Of a stretch of 64,000 nucleotides of DNA, positions 1-16,375 are shown one piece after another. Within the stretch, counting starts at the first letter, position 1. Each line of letters opens with the position of its first letter. The stretch is from Paucibacter sp. PLA-PC-4 (GTDB lineage Bacteria > Pseudomonadota > Gammaproteobacteria > Burkholderiales > Burkholderiaceae_C): the NCBI RefSeq assembly GCF_026241155.1, contig NZ_JAPFGP010000016.1, forward strand, positions 98,393-162,392, given 5' to 3'. The notes below the pieces were generated by a model that saw only the letters and a list, made by a program, of their open reading frames with translations, was not told where the DNA came from and did no database searches. The position numbers and the translations under genes were made by a program.

Positions 1-897
1 GGGCATCGCATTGACTACGCTCAGCAGCGAGGGCGCCTCGGCCGCACGGCCTGCAGCCGTCGGGACAGCGTGCAGCGGCGACAGGCGCACCAGCAACGAG
101 CTGGTGCTGTCCTGCTTGAACAGGGTGGCGGCGAGCTTCAGCTCGATATGGCCATGGGCCAAGCGCACCGTCATCTCGTCGCTACGGCCGGCGCTGCGGG
201 CCTGCGAGAACTTGGCATAGGACTCGGCCTGGCTCTCCACCGCCAGCAACTCGGTGAAGGCACGACCGACGATGCGCTTGCTCGAATCACCCAGCAGGCG
301 GGCCGCTGCGGCATTGTGTTCGAACACAACCAGAGAGCCAGCATCAAGCACCAGCACCGCCTCGTCGACCGCCTCGAACAGCAGCCGGTAGCGGGCCTCG
401 GTGTGGCGCAGGCGCAGGTAGTCCCGCTCCATCGACTGCTGCGCATCAATCAGACGCTGCTGGACGGCGGCGACCTCGCGCAGGTCGCGACCCAGCGCCA
501 GCATGCGGCCCTGCACCCCCAGGGGCACCAGGCTGTAGCTGACCGGCAGTTCCAGCCCTCCAGACAGCGGATGGTTGACCTGACGCTCGGGCCGCTGGCC
601 CTGAAGCTCCGGGCCGGCGCCGCCGGTCGCCGCGGCCAGCATCGCACTGATCTTCCCGCGGTTTTCGACCGTTACCGTCTCGACCCAACGCCGCCCGACC
701 CACTGGCGAAGCTCGCCCAGCTCCTTTGTATGGCTGGTGCCCAGCGAGATGTCCCGGATCACGCCTTGGTTGTCCAGCACCAGGGCCAGATCGGCAGCAG
801 CGGAAACCGCTGCTGCCAGGACGTCAGCATTCAAGTCGGAGAAGTACAGCTCGGGAGCTTCAAACAGCTGATCGGCCGATGTGCCAAGGTTCTGCAT
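1..897 (-). CDS. ppsR: PpsR/CrtJ-type photosynthesis repressor, first copy, C-terminus cut by window edge
   Basis: This is a transcriptional repressor of pigment and antenna genes under oxygen or light. The first 299 residues are visible: an N-terminal PAS-like domain (about 25-140), a charged helical Q-linker (about 145-175, rich in Q, R and E) and the start of PAS1 (about 180 onward). The second PAS and the Fis-type helix-turn-helix lie beyond base 1. The start at 897 is preceded by AGGGAG. It is homologous along its length to the complete PpsR at 25834-27255, including the GRDLR..AA(V/I)QQR linker. It lies just downstream of ppaA on the same strand, as in other purple bacteria. The family call is firm. 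The missing DNA-binding domain cannot be checked here. Confidence 0.9.
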   Translation of the reverse strand, partial: MQNLGTSADQLFEAPELYFSDLNADVLAAAVSAAADLALVLDNQGVIRDISLGTSHTKELGELRQWVGRRWVETVTVENRGKISAMLAAATGGAGPELQGQRPERQVNHPLSGGLELPVSYSLVPLGVQGRMLALGRDLREVAAVQQRLIDAQQSMERDYLRLRHTEARYRLLFEAVDEAVLVLDAGSLVVFEHNAAAARLLGDSSKRIVGRAFTELLAVESQAESYAKFSQARSAGRSDEMTVRLAHGHIELKLAATLFKQDSTSSLLVRLSPLHAVPTAAGRAAEAPSLLSVVNAMP

Positions 898-988
898 CGA
901 GCTCCCTGAGTTGCAAGAGGCGGCATCAACTGCTGCCGGGACGGGTGAAGACTGGGGTGAACGAGAATGATGATGCGTCCACTTGACG

Positions 989-1996
989 TCAAGCTTGCTT
1001 GACGCGCTTGCCGACACCGGCGTTTGCGGTTGCCACCGCGCTGCCAGCCTCGCAAGCCATCGCGTCGGCGCCGCAAAGGGCCGCCAGATTCGGCAATTCC
1101 GCCGCCATCGGTCCCCCGACCATCACAAAAATCAAAGGGTTGGCCGACGCTTCTCGCATGTCAAGGATAGCAGACGCCACATGGGCGATGCTGTCGCCAG
1201 TCGCGATTGACAGTCCGAACATGTCGAACCAGCCGCCATTCAGACGGGCTTGCAGATCGGGCCAACTGGCCTTGGGTTCACATTCGACGTCCCAGCCGGC
1301 CCGGCTGAAGAACTCGGCCGCCATGATCACTCCAAAGGTATGTTGCGCGCCCGGCACGGCGGCCAGCAGGGCGCGATGGCTGTCGGCGTCGGGCCTAGCC
1401 ACTTGGTTGAAGCGGCTGCCCTGCTCGTGCAGCACCCGCTGCAGGCGCCACAGCGCAATCGTCACCTGCGAGAAATCGTAGCGGTCGTCGTCCCACATCT
1501 GACCGAGCCATCGCGCGCAGGGCGCCAGCAGGTCGAGAAACACCTGCTCCTGCGAGGCGCCAGCGTCGAGCAGGGCCCGCACATAGCTGCCGGCACTGTC
1601 CGATTCACCTTCCGCCGACAGATGGGCCAGCGTGTGCACATGGTCCACTGTCAGCACCATGGCCGGCAAGGGGGGGCGGTCATGCAGCGCTTGGGTGCTG
1701 TGCATCAACATCAGGCGCGGGATGATCTCCAGCTCGACGATGCGCGAGAGCTGCATGTCCTGCCCGGTGTTGCTGGCCACCAGATGAGGCGATGTCAGCC
1801 GCGGCCGCTCGTCGTCAAAGCTCAGCTGTCGCGGCTGGCCGATCAGCTCGGCACTTTTGCGCGCCAGCATCTCGGCCAGAGTCGGCGGATCGGGTTGATT
1901 GAGGGGCTCGCCCGTTTCGCTGCTGCGGGAACCGTCTGCTCCGGGCAGCGGCGTTTGCTGGCGCTTGGCCAGTCGATTGTGTGTCCATCCAGCCAC
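989..1996 (-). CDS. ppaA: PpaA/AerR-type cobalamin-binding anti-repressor
   Basis: This is a regulator of PGC transcription that in Rhodobacter binds hydroxocobalamin and antagonises PpsR/CrtJ. The C-terminal third holds the short B12-binding fold: QHTFG, then EFFSRAGW (replacing the DxHxxG loop of long B12 domains), then GLS and VGGP. The middle holds the helical B12-2-like part. The open frame reaches a GTG at 2035, but a strong GAGGAGA at 2003-2009 lies 6 nt before the GTG at 1996, which I take as the start (335 aa). It sits between ppsR and the divergent bchF promoter, the usual place for ppaA/aerR. The N-terminal 60 residues look disordered. Confidence 0.85.
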   Translation of the reverse strand: MAGWTHNRLAKRQQTPLPGADGSRSSETGEPLNQPDPPTLAEMLARKSAELIGQPRQLSFDDERPRLTSPHLVASNTGQDMQLSRIVELEIIPRLMLMHSTQALHDRPPLPAMVLTVDHVHTLAHLSAEGESDSAGSYVRALLDAGASQEQVFLDLLAPCARWLGQMWDDDRYDFSQVTIALWRLQRVLHEQGSRFNQVARPDADSHRALLAAVPGAQHTFGVIMAAEFFSRAGWDVECEPKASWPDLQARLNGGWFDMFGLSIATGDSIAHVASAILDMREASANPLIFVMVGGPMAAELPNLAALCGADAMACEAGSAVATANAGVGKRVKQA

Positions 1997-2239
1997 CACG
2001 TATCTCCTCGTGGGTGGATTGGCAGCAAGGCTCACTCTGAGAAACCGGGGAAGACTGGCCTCGGCTCTCGGCGCTGGGCAGCGTCAGTGATCGCTACTGC
2101 TAACCGTTTTTATCTCTTACTGAACTCTTTGTCGTTATGTACCGGCTGCTCAGTCAGTTCTCATTGACATTTGCAGCGCGTCCGACTTTCGGTGCCGTCG
2201 CGGTCGGCGTCAAGCTGATTTTCCCCACTGGGAGAAAAA

Positions 2240-2273
2240 TGTCTAGTTTTGTTTACGTCAATTCCGATTGACA
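2240..2273. promoter_or_regulatory. Two abutting PpsR/CrtJ-like sites before bchF
   Basis: Positions 2240-2257 read TGT-N12-ACG. Positions 2256-2273 read CGT-N12-ACA, with a perfect inverted repeat GTCAAT-TCCG-ATTGAC inside (2257-2272). Each differs by one base from the known TGT-N12-ACA consensus, and they share the central CG. The site lies in the ppaA/bchF divergent region (1997-2303), about 30 nt before the bchF ATG. Binding is inferred from the pattern only. Confidence 0.55.
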
Positions 2274-2303
2274 GATGAAAGAGGCAGGCCTAGATTCGGC
2301 TCC

Positions 2304-4117
<1,814 letters not shown>

Positions 4118-4118
4118 T

Positions 4119-5670
4119 ATGCAACTGACCCTCTGGACCTACGAAGGCCCGCCGCACGTCGGCGCGATGCGCATCGCCACTGCGATGCGTGATGTCCACT
4201 ACGTGCTGCATGCGCCGCAGGGCGACACCTATGCCGACCTGCTGTTCACGATGATCGAGCGGCGGACCGAGCGACCGCCGGTCACCTACACCACCTTTCA
4301 GGCCCGCGATTTGGGAGGCGACACAGCACAGCTCTTTAAGGACGCAGCCCGCGATGCCTACGAGCGCTTCAAGCCGCAGGCCCTCCTGGTCGGCGCCTCC
4401 TGTACGGCCGAGTTGATCCAGGACGACCCCGGCGGCCTCACGCAGGCGCTGAACCTGCCGGTGCCGGTGATCCCGCTGGAACTGCCGGCATACCAGAGAA
4501 AAGAAAATTGGGGCGCGGCCGAGACTTTCTATCAGCTCGTGCGCACGTTGGCCGTCAAGCCTGCACAGCCCCGCGTGAGGGGCGAAAACAAGCCCCGCTG
4601 CAACATCCTCGGGCCGACGGCCCTGGGCTTTCGCCACCGTGATGATGTGCGAGAGATCTGCCAGTTGCTGGCGCAGATCGGCGTGGCAGTCAATGTGGTC
4701 GCACCGTTGGGCGCCAGTCCGCAAGACCTGGCACGCCTGGTCGATGCCGATTTCAATGTCGTGCTCTACCCCGAAGTCGCGCACCAGGCCGCCGGCTGGA
4801 TGGCGCGCAATCTGGGCCAGCCCGCCACCAAGACCATCCCGATTGGCGCCGGCGCCACCCGCGAGTTCATCCGCGAGGTCGCGACGCTGGCCGGACTCGA
4901 TCCGGGCCTCGCGACTACCGAGACCCACTCGCATGCGCCTTGGTATGCCCGCTCGGTCGACGCCAATTACCTGACGGCCAAGCGCGTCTTCGTCTTCGGC
5001 GACGCCACCCATGCGATCGCCGCCGCCCGTGTGGCTGCCTCCGAGCTTGGCTTCAAGGTCGTCGGCCTGGGAACCTACAGCCGCGAGTTTGCCCGCGATG
5101 TGCGCGAAGCCGCCGCGCTATACGGCGTCGACGCGTTGATCAGCGACGACTATCTGGAGGTCGAGGCCGCGATCAGCGCAGCCGGCCCGGAGCTGGTGCT
5201 GGGCACGCAGATGGAGCGCCATATTGCCAAGCGTCTGGGCCTGCCCTGCGCGGTGATCTCGGCCCCGATCCATGTGCAGGATTTCCCGGCGCGCTACTCG
5301 CCGCAGATGGGTTTCGAAGGCGCGAACGTGCTGTTCGACGCCTGGGTCCATCCGCTGATGATGGGCCTGGAGGAACACCTGATCGGCATGTTCCGCGGCG
5401 ACTTCGAATTCCATGAGGATGCGGCCCCCTCGCATCTGGGCGGCGCCGCCATCAAGGCGAAACAGGACGAGGCGCCCGCCTTGATCGAATTGCCGCCACC
5501 GGAGCCAGACAAGCAAGAAGGTCCAGCCGCCGCGATCACGGCCGCATGGGCTCCCGATGCCGAGAAGGAACTGCGCAAGATCCCCTTCTTCGTGCGCGGC
5601 AAGGCCCGCCGCAACACCGAGCGATACGCACAAGACCATAGCGTACCGGTGATCACCATCGAGACACTGT

Positions 5671-5699
<29 letters not shown>
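4119..5699 (+). CDS. bchB: Light-independent protochlorophyllide reductase subunit B
   Basis: This is the second subunit of the NB catalytic component of dark-operative protochlorophyllide reductase (526 aa). D36 in [12 protein letters not shown] is the unusual aspartate ligand of the [4Fe-4S] cluster in this family. [12 protein letters not shown] follows near residue 95. The C-terminal 50-residue domain after a Pro/Glu-rich linker ([14 protein letters not shown]) is the typical BchB tail. It overlaps the start of bchH by 29 nt if the first bchH start is used. Confidence 0.96.
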
Positions 5700-10384
<4,685 letters not shown>

Positions 10385-10385
<1 letters not shown>

Positions 10386-11086
10386 TGCAAGCCGACACCT
10401 ACACCGCTCGCCGCGGCGAAATCGAAACCTATTTCGACCGGACCGCGGTCGAGGCCTGGGCACGGCTGACCTCGGACGCGCCGGTGGGCCGGGTGCGCGC
10501 CACCGTGCGGGCTGGACGCGAGCGCATGCGCCGCACCCTCTTATCCTGGCTGCCGGCCGATCTGCGCGGCCTGCGCCTGCTCGATGCCGGCTGCGGCACC
10601 GGGGCGCTGGCGGTCGAGGCGGCGCTGCGCGGCGCCCAGGTGCTGGCCATCGATCTCTCGCCCACGCTGGTGGACCTCGCAAGGGAACGACAGCCGGCCT
10701 TCGACAGCAGGGGCGGCATCGACTTCCGCTCGGGCGATATGCTGGACCCTCGGCTTGGCGAATTCGACTATGTGGTGGGCATGGACTCGCTGATCCACTA
10801 CGAGGCCGGCGATGCCGTCGAGGTGATCGCCGGCCTGGCCCAGCGCACCCGCCGGGCTCTGCTGTTCACCTTTGCCCCCAGCAACCCGGCGCTGGAGCTG
10901 TTCAAGGCGGCCGGCAAGCTGTTCCCGCGCGGTGATCGCTCGCCGTCCATCGTACCGGTGGCCGAACGCACGCTGCGACGCCGCCTCGAAGCCCATCCTC
11001 AGCTGCTTGCCTGGGATCTCGGGCGCACCGAACGCATCGCCAGCGGCTTCTACACCTCGCAGGCCCTCGAGCTGAGGCGGCCATGA
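10385..11086 (+). CDS. bchM: Magnesium-protoporphyrin IX O-methyltransferase
   Basis: BchM methylates the C13 propionate of Mg-protoporphyrin IX using S-adenosylmethionine. It is 233 aa from the ATG at 10385, which overlaps the bchL stop as TGATG. The SAM-binding motif I LLDAGCGTGALAVEAA is near residue 63 and the acidic motif VLAIDLS follows. FDYVVGMDSLIHY is the typical BchM/ChlM segment. It fits between the chelatase subunit and the cyclase acsF encoded downstream in the same operon. Confidence 0.94.
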
Positions 11087-12546
11087 AAGCGGGCCAGTCC
11101 GTGCGACAACTCAATGAGCGCCTGGCGCTTAAGTGGGCGCGGCTGAGCCTGGATTTCCTGCCTTTTGCGGACGTGGCCAGCAAGGAGCTGCCGTTGAGCC
11201 GGCTGCTGCGCCTGGCGCTGTTCCAGGTCTCGGTGGGCATGGCTTATGCGCTGATGGTCGGCACCTTGAACCGGGTGATGATCGTCGAGTTGGGCGTCTC
11301 GGCCTGGCTGGTGGCGCTGATGGTGGCGCTGCCGCTGCTGGTGGCGCCGTTTCGTGCGCTGGTCGGCTACCGCTCCGACATCCATTTGTCGGCGCTGGGC
11401 TGGCGGCGCGTGCCCTACCTGTGGTTTGGCTCGCTCCTGCAGTTCGGCGGGCTGGCCATCATGCCTTTCGCGCTGATCCTGCTGCAGCCTGGCGCGGACA
11501 CGCAGCCCGGCGGCGCCGTGATCGGCCATATCGCCGCCTGCCTGGCCTTCCTCATGGTGGGCGCCGGCATGCAGACCACGCAGACCGCCGGACTGGCTCT
11601 GGCCACCGACCAGGCCGCGCCGCAGGCCCGGCCGCGGGTCGTCGCGCTGATGTATGTGATGCTCTTGGTCGGCATGGTGCTGTCCAGCGTACTGTTCAGC
11701 CTCGTGCTGCAGGACTTCACGGCCACCCGGCTGGCCGGCGTCGTGCAGGGCGCCGCAATGCTGACCATGTTGTTCAACACCATTGCGCTGTGGAAGCAGG
11801 AGGCGCGCGGCAGCGTGCCGCGCCGCAGCGAGGCCTCAGCACCGCAGCCACCGTTTCGCGAGGTCTGGCGGCGCTTTGCCGGACAGCCGAAGACACGCCG
11901 CTTCCTGGTCGCGGTGGCACTGGGCACGGCCGCCTTCAATATGCAGGACATCGTGCTGGAGCCTTATGGCGGCGCGATCCTGAAGCTGTCCGTGTCCGCC
12001 ACCAGCTTGCTGACCGCCGGCCTGGCCCTAGGTTCGGTGCTGGCCTTTGCGATCGCCGCACGCCTGCTGCGGCGCGGCTTCTGCGCCTACCGGCTCGCCG
12101 CCATCGGCCTGCTGATCGGCATATGCGCATTCTCGGCGGTGATCTTCGCGGCGCCACTCGACTCGAGCCTGCTGTTTCGCGTCGGCAACCTTCTGATCGG
12201 CCTGGGCGGCGGCCTGTTCGCCGTCAGCACCCTGTTCGTGGCGATGAGCCTGGAGCGCGACGGCCTGGCCGGCCTGGCGCTGGGCGCCTGGGGCGCGATG
12301 CAGGCCACGGCCGGCGGCATCGCTGTGGCCCTGGGCGGCGCGCTGCGCGACGGCTTCGAGACCCTGGCCGCCACCGGCTGGCTGGGCACGGCAATGTCGG
12401 AGCCGCAGGTGGCCTACAGCATCGTCTATCACCTGGAGATCGCGCTGCTGTTCGGCACGCTGATCGCCATCGGTCCCCTGGTGCGCCCGGCAGGCGCGCC
12501 TCAACCATCCCGCCAGCGCTTCGGCCTGGCCGAGTTCCCAGGCTAG
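11083..12546 (+). CDS. lhaA: LhaA, light-harvesting 1 assembly protein (PucC family)
   Basis: LhaA is a membrane protein of the PucC/MFS-like family with about 12 hydrophobic segments, needed for LH1 assembly, probably by handling bacteriochlorophyll or the alpha/beta polypeptides. It is 487 aa. Family motifs include LNRVMIVELGV, the GYRSDIH loop, RRVPYLWFGSLLQFGG and MQTTQTAGLALATDQA. Placement directly before puhA distinguishes LhaA from PucC, which sits with puc genes. It overlaps the bchM stop by 4 nt; puhA follows after 9 nt with its own AGGAGG. Confidence 0.93.
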   Translation: MKAGQSVRQLNERLALKWARLSLDFLPFADVASKELPLSRLLRLALFQVSVGMAYALMVGTLNRVMIVELGVSAWLVALMVALPLLVAPFRALVGYRSDIHLSALGWRRVPYLWFGSLLQFGGLAIMPFALILLQPGADTQPGGAVIGHIAACLAFLMVGAGMQTTQTAGLALATDQAAPQARPRVVALMYVMLLVGMVLSSVLFSLVLQDFTATRLAGVVQGAAMLTMLFNTIALWKQEARGSVPRRSEASAPQPPFREVWRRFAGQPKTRRFLVAVALGTAAFNMQDIVLEPYGGAILKLSVSATSLLTAGLALGSVLAFAIAARLLRRGFCAYRLAAIGLLIGICAFSAVIFAAPLDSSLLFRVGNLLIGLGGGLFAVSTLFVAMSLERDGLAGLALGAWGAMQATAGGIAVALGGALRDGFETLAATGWLGTAMSEPQVAYSIVYHLEIALLFGTLIAIGPLVRPAGAPQPSRQRFGLAEFPG

Positions 12547-12555
12547 GAGGCTTCC

Positions 12556-13320
12556 ATGCAAACCGGTGCCATCACAGGCTATATCGACGTCGCCCAACTC
12601 GCGCTCTATGCGTTCTGGATCTTTTTCGCGGGCCTGATCTACTACCTGCACCGCGAGAACAAGCGCGAGGGCTATCCACTGGAGTCCGACCGTTCGGCCC
12701 ATATTACCGTGCAGGGCTGGCCGTCGGTGCCCGATCCCAAAACGTACCGCCTGGCCAACGGCGAGTCGGTCAGCGCGCCGAACGGCAAGGCAGCAAACCA
12801 GCCGCCGGTACACGAGGGCGCGTACCGCGGCGCGCCTTTGCAACCCGAGCAGAGTGGCAGCGAGTTGCTGCTGGCCGGCGTCGGCCCCGGCAGCTGGAAT
12901 GACCGCGCCGATGTGGCCGATATGACCTACGAGGGCCTGACCAAAATCGTGCCTCTGCGTGTGGCGGAGGGATTCGGCGTGGCTAGGCAGGATGTCGATC
13001 CGCGCGGCCTGCCGGTGCTGGGGGATGACGGGGTCGAGGGCGGTCGGGTCGTCGATCTGTGGGTCGATCGTTCGGAGATGCTGTTCCGCTATCTGGAGCT
13101 GGAGGTGGCCGGTGGCGCACGCGTGCTACTGCCGATGAACTTCGCGCGCGTCGAGCAGCGCCGCATCCGGGTCAAGTCCATTCTGGGCAGCCAGTTCGCC
13201 CAGGTGCCCAAGACGCGCCAGCCCGAGCAGGTGACCTTGTTGGAAGAGGAAAAGATCATGGCCTACTACGGTGCCGGTACCCTCTACGCGACGCCCTCGC
13301 GCCAGGAGCCGCTGATATGA
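12556..13320 (+). CDS. puhA: Photosynthetic reaction centre H subunit
   Basis: This is the H subunit of the type II reaction centre. A single N-terminal membrane helix (about 12-32, LALYAFWIFFAGLIYYLHREN) is followed by a cytoplasmic beta-barrel domain that caps L and M and shapes proton uptake to QB. It is 254 aa, normal. RREN/KREGYPLE after the helix and the VDLWVDRSE...YLELEV segment are characteristic. It is preceded by a strong ribosome site (TAGGAGG). The stop codon overlaps the puhB start (ATGA). Confidence 0.97.
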   Translation: MQTGAITGYIDVAQLALYAFWIFFAGLIYYLHRENKREGYPLESDRSAHITVQGWPSVPDPKTYRLANGESVSAPNGKAANQPPVHEGAYRGAPLQPEQSGSELLLAGVGPGSWNDRADVADMTYEGLTKIVPLRVAEGFGVARQDVDPRGLPVLGDDGVEGGRVVDLWVDRSEMLFRYLELEVAGGARVLLPMNFARVEQRRIRVKSILGSQFAQVPKTRQPEQVTLLEEEKIMAYYGAGTLYATPSRQEPLI

Positions 13321-14030
13321 GGGCCGTCCGGAAGAATGTGGTGGACCTGCTCACGCCGGCGCATGAGCATGAGTTCGAGGCGGCTCATGGTCTGCCCGAG
13401 GCGCTGCCGGCCGGCGAGACGCAGCTCTGGCAGGGCAGCCCCGACGCGCTGCTGATGGCCCGCCAGGCACTGCATTTGGATCTGCTGCTGCTCTATTTCG
13501 GCGCGCTGCTGGCCTGGCGCGGCCTCGGCAGTTGGTATGACGGCGAGCCGCTGGGCCAGACCGTGCTGGCAATGGCCGGCATGCTGCCGCCCATCGTGCT
13601 GGCCCTGGGCCTCATCGGCACCCTCGCCTGGCTGATGGCGCGCAGCACGGTCTACACCATCACCAACCGGCGTGTCGTGATGCGGGTCGGCGTGGTGCTG
13701 AGCATCACCTTCAACTTGCCGTTTGCGCAGATCGCCTCGGCGGGTTTTCGCCGGCGCGGCCAGGCGGGTGACATCGTCTTGAGCCTGGCCGGCAGCGACC
13801 GCATCGCCTATCTGCATTTATGGCCTCATGTACGGCCCTGGCAGCTCAAACGCACCCAGCCCATGCTGCGCGCGCTCGCCGATGCAAATGCCGTCGCACA
13901 GACCCTGGCTAGGGCGCTAGCGCAGGCTGAGGCGGCCCGCTCGGCGCTGCCGGTACGGGCGGTCGGCGTGGTCGATCCGGGCAGCGGCCTGCCCGCCCTG
14001 GTCGCCAAGCCCATGGCCCGCGCGGCCTGA
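13317..14030 (+). CDS. puhB: PuhB, photosynthetic complex assembly protein
   Basis: PuhB is a membrane protein of about 237 aa that assists reaction-centre assembly in Rhodobacter. It has two or three hydrophobic segments (around 55-75 and 85-115) flanking a bPH2-like domain recognisable by STVYTITNRRVVMRVGV. I use the ATG at 13317, which overlaps the puhA stop. The frame is open further upstream only as an out-of-frame read of puhA. The order puhA-puhB-puhC is conserved in purple bacteria. Confidence 0.92.
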   Translation: MRAVRKNVVDLLTPAHEHEFEAAHGLPEALPAGETQLWQGSPDALLMARQALHLDLLLLYFGALLAWRGLGSWYDGEPLGQTVLAMAGMLPPIVLALGLIGTLAWLMARSTVYTITNRRVVMRVGVVLSITFNLPFAQIASAGFRRRGQAGDIVLSLAGSDRIAYLHLWPHVRPWQLKRTQPMLRALADANAVAQTLARALAQAEAARSALPVRAVGVVDPGSGLPALVAKPMARAA

Positions 14031-14049
14031 CTGATCAAGGAGACGCCCC

Positions 14050-14523
14050 ATGAACCCCAGCCTGCAATCCAAGCTGCCGATACTCCCGCTCGCGGCAATG
14101 GCGGCCTTGGTCCTGAGCAGCTTGATCGGCGTCGGCCTGGTGCGGCTCGCCGGCCTGAGCGCACAGCAGCAGCCCGATGCGGCGACGCTTGCCGTGCGCC
14201 AGCTGCGCTTCGAGGACCGCGACGATGGTGGCATCGAGGTGCGCGACGCTCGCAGCGGCGCGCTGCTGGACACAGTGGCGCCAGGGACCAACGGCTTTCT
14301 GCGCAGCACCATGCGCGGCCTGGTACGCGAGCGCAAGCGCCAGGGCCTGGGGCCGGAGACGCCGTTTGAATTACTGGGCCGCTCCGACGGCCGGCTGACC
14401 CTGGTCGACCCCGGCACCGGCCGACGCGTCGATCTCGAATCCTTCGGGCCCAGCAACTCGGCGGTGTTCGCCCGGCTGATGATGCCCTCTTCAGGAGCCC
14501 AAGACCATGTCGCACAGCGCTGA
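14050..14523 (+). CDS. puhC: PuhC, photosynthetic complex assembly protein
   Basis: PuhC is a small (157 aa) membrane-anchored protein that promotes reaction-centre/LH1 organisation. One N-terminal membrane helix (about 12-35) is followed by a periplasmic domain with [19 protein letters not shown], typical of the family. AAGGAG precedes the ATG by 7 nt. Its last 17 nt overlap the acsF start region, where the acsF ribosome site is embedded in the puhC coding sequence. Confidence 0.9.
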   Translation: MNPSLQSKLPILPLAAMAALVLSSLIGVGLVRLAGLSAQQQPDAATLAVRQLRFEDRDDGGIEVRDARSGALLDTVAPGTNGFLRSTMRGLVRERKRQGLGPETPFELLGRSDGRLTLVDPGTGRRVDLESFGPSNSAVFARLMMPSSGAQDHVAQR

Positions 14524-15592
14524 ACAGACCCTGCTGCAAAGCCCCGAGGACGCCGCCCGTCTGGCCAAGGCCGAGACGGTGCTGACGCCACGCTTCTATA
14601 CCACCGACTACGCGGCGATGGACCGGCTCGATGTGAGTCCGATACGCGCCGAGTGGGACGCGATGATGGCCGAGTACGAGGGCGACAACAACCACGACCA
14701 CTTCCAGCGCACGCCCGAGTTCGCCGCCGAGGTGGCCGCCCTGTCGGCCCAGTGGTCGCCGCAGTTGCGGCGCGATTTCCAGGAGTTCCTCGTCAGCTCG
14801 CTCACCAGCGAATACTCCGGCTGCGTGCTCTACAACGAGATCCAGAAGCACGTCAGCAACCCCGACATCAAGGCGCTGATGCGCTATATGACGCGCGACG
14901 AATCGCGCCATGCCAACTTCATCAACCAGTCGCTGAAGGACTTCGGCCTGGGTGTCGATCTGGTCAATCTCAAGCGTAGCAAGGCCTACACCTACTTCAA
15001 GCCCAAGTACATCTTCTACGCGACCTATCTGTCCGAGAAGATCGGCTACGCCCGCTACATCACGATATACCGCCAGCTCGAACGCCACCCCGAGCTGCGT
15101 TTTCACCCGATTTTTCGTTGGTTCGAGCGCTGGTGCAATGACGAGTTCCGCCACGGTGAATCCTTCGCGCTGATCATGCGCGCCCAACCCGGCCTGCTCA
15201 GCGGCGCCAACAAGCTCTGGATCCGCTTCTTCCTGCTGGCCGTCTACGCCACCATGTACGTGCGCGACCACACGCGGCCCTGGCTCTCCGAGGCGCTGGG
15301 CATGGACCCGAGCGAGTACGACTACAAGGTCTTCGACATCACCACCGAGATCAGCCGCCAGGTCTTCCCGTTGAGCCTGGACACTGACCACCCGGCCTTC
15401 CGCGCCGGCATGGACCGGCTGTGCAGCATCTCGGCCGCCGCCGAGCGGGCCAAGCAGCGCGGCGGACTGATGGGAAGACTGCAGCAGGGTGTCTGTGCGG
15501 CCCGCGCCGCGCTGTGCTTTGGCCGCTTGTATCTGCTGCCCACCCTCAAGCACGAGCTGCCGCGTGAAATGCGCGTGGCACCGAGCTGGTAG
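14507..15592 (+). CDS. acsF: Aerobic Mg-protoporphyrin IX monomethyl ester cyclase AcsF
   Basis: AcsF is a diiron oxygenase that forms the isocyclic E ring of (bacterio)chlorophyll using O2. It is 361 aa. Carboxylate-bridged diiron motifs are visible as DESRH (near residue 128) and [10 protein letters not shown] (near 217), with further Glu residues in the helical bundle (EFAAEVAAL). The start has CAGGAG 9 nt upstream, inside puhC. Its place between puhC and puhE matches Rubrivivax-type clusters, where it was first described. No oxygen-independent bchE is in the window, so aerobic synthesis is expected. Confidence 0.96.
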   Translation: MSHSAEQTLLQSPEDAARLAKAETVLTPRFYTTDYAAMDRLDVSPIRAEWDAMMAEYEGDNNHDHFQRTPEFAAEVAALSAQWSPQLRRDFQEFLVSSLTSEYSGCVLYNEIQKHVSNPDIKALMRYMTRDESRHANFINQSLKDFGLGVDLVNLKRSKAYTYFKPKYIFYATYLSEKIGYARYITIYRQLERHPELRFHPIFRWFERWCNDEFRHGESFALIMRAQPGLLSGANKLWIRFFLLAVYATMYVRDHTRPWLSEALGMDPSEYDYKVFDITTEISRQVFPLSLDTDHPAFRAGMDRLCSISAAAERAKQRGGLMGRLQQGVCAARAALCFGRLYLLPTLKHELPREMRVAPSW

Positions 15593-15603
15593 GACACCTG
15601 GCC

Positions 15604-16371
15604 ATGCAACACGGCTGGCCCGCGCTCTACACCCTGCTGCTGTGGTGGTTCAGCACCGGCGTAATCCTGTATCTGAACGGGCTGCCGCGCGCCACACACA
15701 AATGGACCTTTGGCGCGGCTACCGTACTGCTGGGCATCTCGCTGCTGGGCGTGGCGGCCTCGGCCGACGACACTCGAGTCAGCGGGGCGTATCTCGCCTT
15801 CACCTCGGCACTGATGGTCTGGGCCTGGCAGGAGATTGGCTTCCTGCTCGGTTATGTGACCGGTCCGCGACGCATCGCCTGCCCGAGCGGCGCGCGCGGC
15901 TGGCGCCGGGTCGGGTTTGCGGTACTTGCGATCCTCTACCACGAACTGGCACTGATCGTACTGGGCGCCGCCATTGCGCTGCTGAGCTGGGGGCAGCCCA
16001 ATCAGCTGGCGCTGTGGACCTTTGCGGTGCTGTGGCTGATGCGCTTGTCGGCCAAGCTGAATGTGTTCTTGGGTGTGCGCAATCTCAACGAGCAGTTCCT
16101 GCCCGAGCATCTGCGCTATATGCACAGCTATTTCCGCCAGCGCCCCGGCAATGCGCTTTTCCCCGTTACGGTGATCTCAATCACCGCGCTTGCCGCCGCC
16201 GCTTGGCACAGCGCGGTGGCCACCTCGGTGAGTGTCTTCGACGCAACGGCCTGCAGCTTTGTCGCGATGCTCTTGAGCCTGGCCCTGCTGGAGCATTGGT
16301 TCATGGTGCTGCCGCTACCCAGTGAGAAACTGTGGGACTGGGGCCTACGTTCGCGCGCGCCGCACGCCTGA
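15604..16371 (+). CDS. puhE: PuhE, putative photosynthetic complex assembly protein 2
   Basis: PuhE is a polytopic membrane protein (255 aa, about six or seven hydrophobic segments) of the DUF3623/PuhE family found only in phototrophs. In Rhodobacter its loss affects pigment and complex levels, but the exact role is unsettled. Recognisable segments are WWFSTGVILYLNGLPR near the start and LNVFLGVRNLNEQFLPEHLRY in the second half. TAGGA lies upstream of the ATG. It ends the core puh operon. Confidence 0.9.
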   Translation: MQHGWPALYTLLLWWFSTGVILYLNGLPRATHKWTFGAATVLLGISLLGVAASADDTRVSGAYLAFTSALMVWAWQEIGFLLGYVTGPRRIACPSGARGWRRVGFAVLAILYHELALIVLGAAIALLSWGQPNQLALWTFAVLWLMRLSAKLNVFLGVRNLNEQFLPEHLRYMHSYFRQRPGNALFPVTVISITALAAAAWHSAVATSVSVFDATACSFVAMLLSLALLEHWFMVLPLPSEKLWDWGLRSRAPHA

Positions 16372-16375
16372 AGCC

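Noticed and set aside
11133..12902. A 589-codon frame overlapping lhaA and puhA
   Set aside because: Out-of-frame read of lhaA and puhA; Arg/Gly-rich nonsense sequence.
13826..15553. A 575-codon minus-strand frame opposite puhC and acsF
   Set aside because: Shadow of acsF/puhC; no recognisable protein sequence and no start signal.
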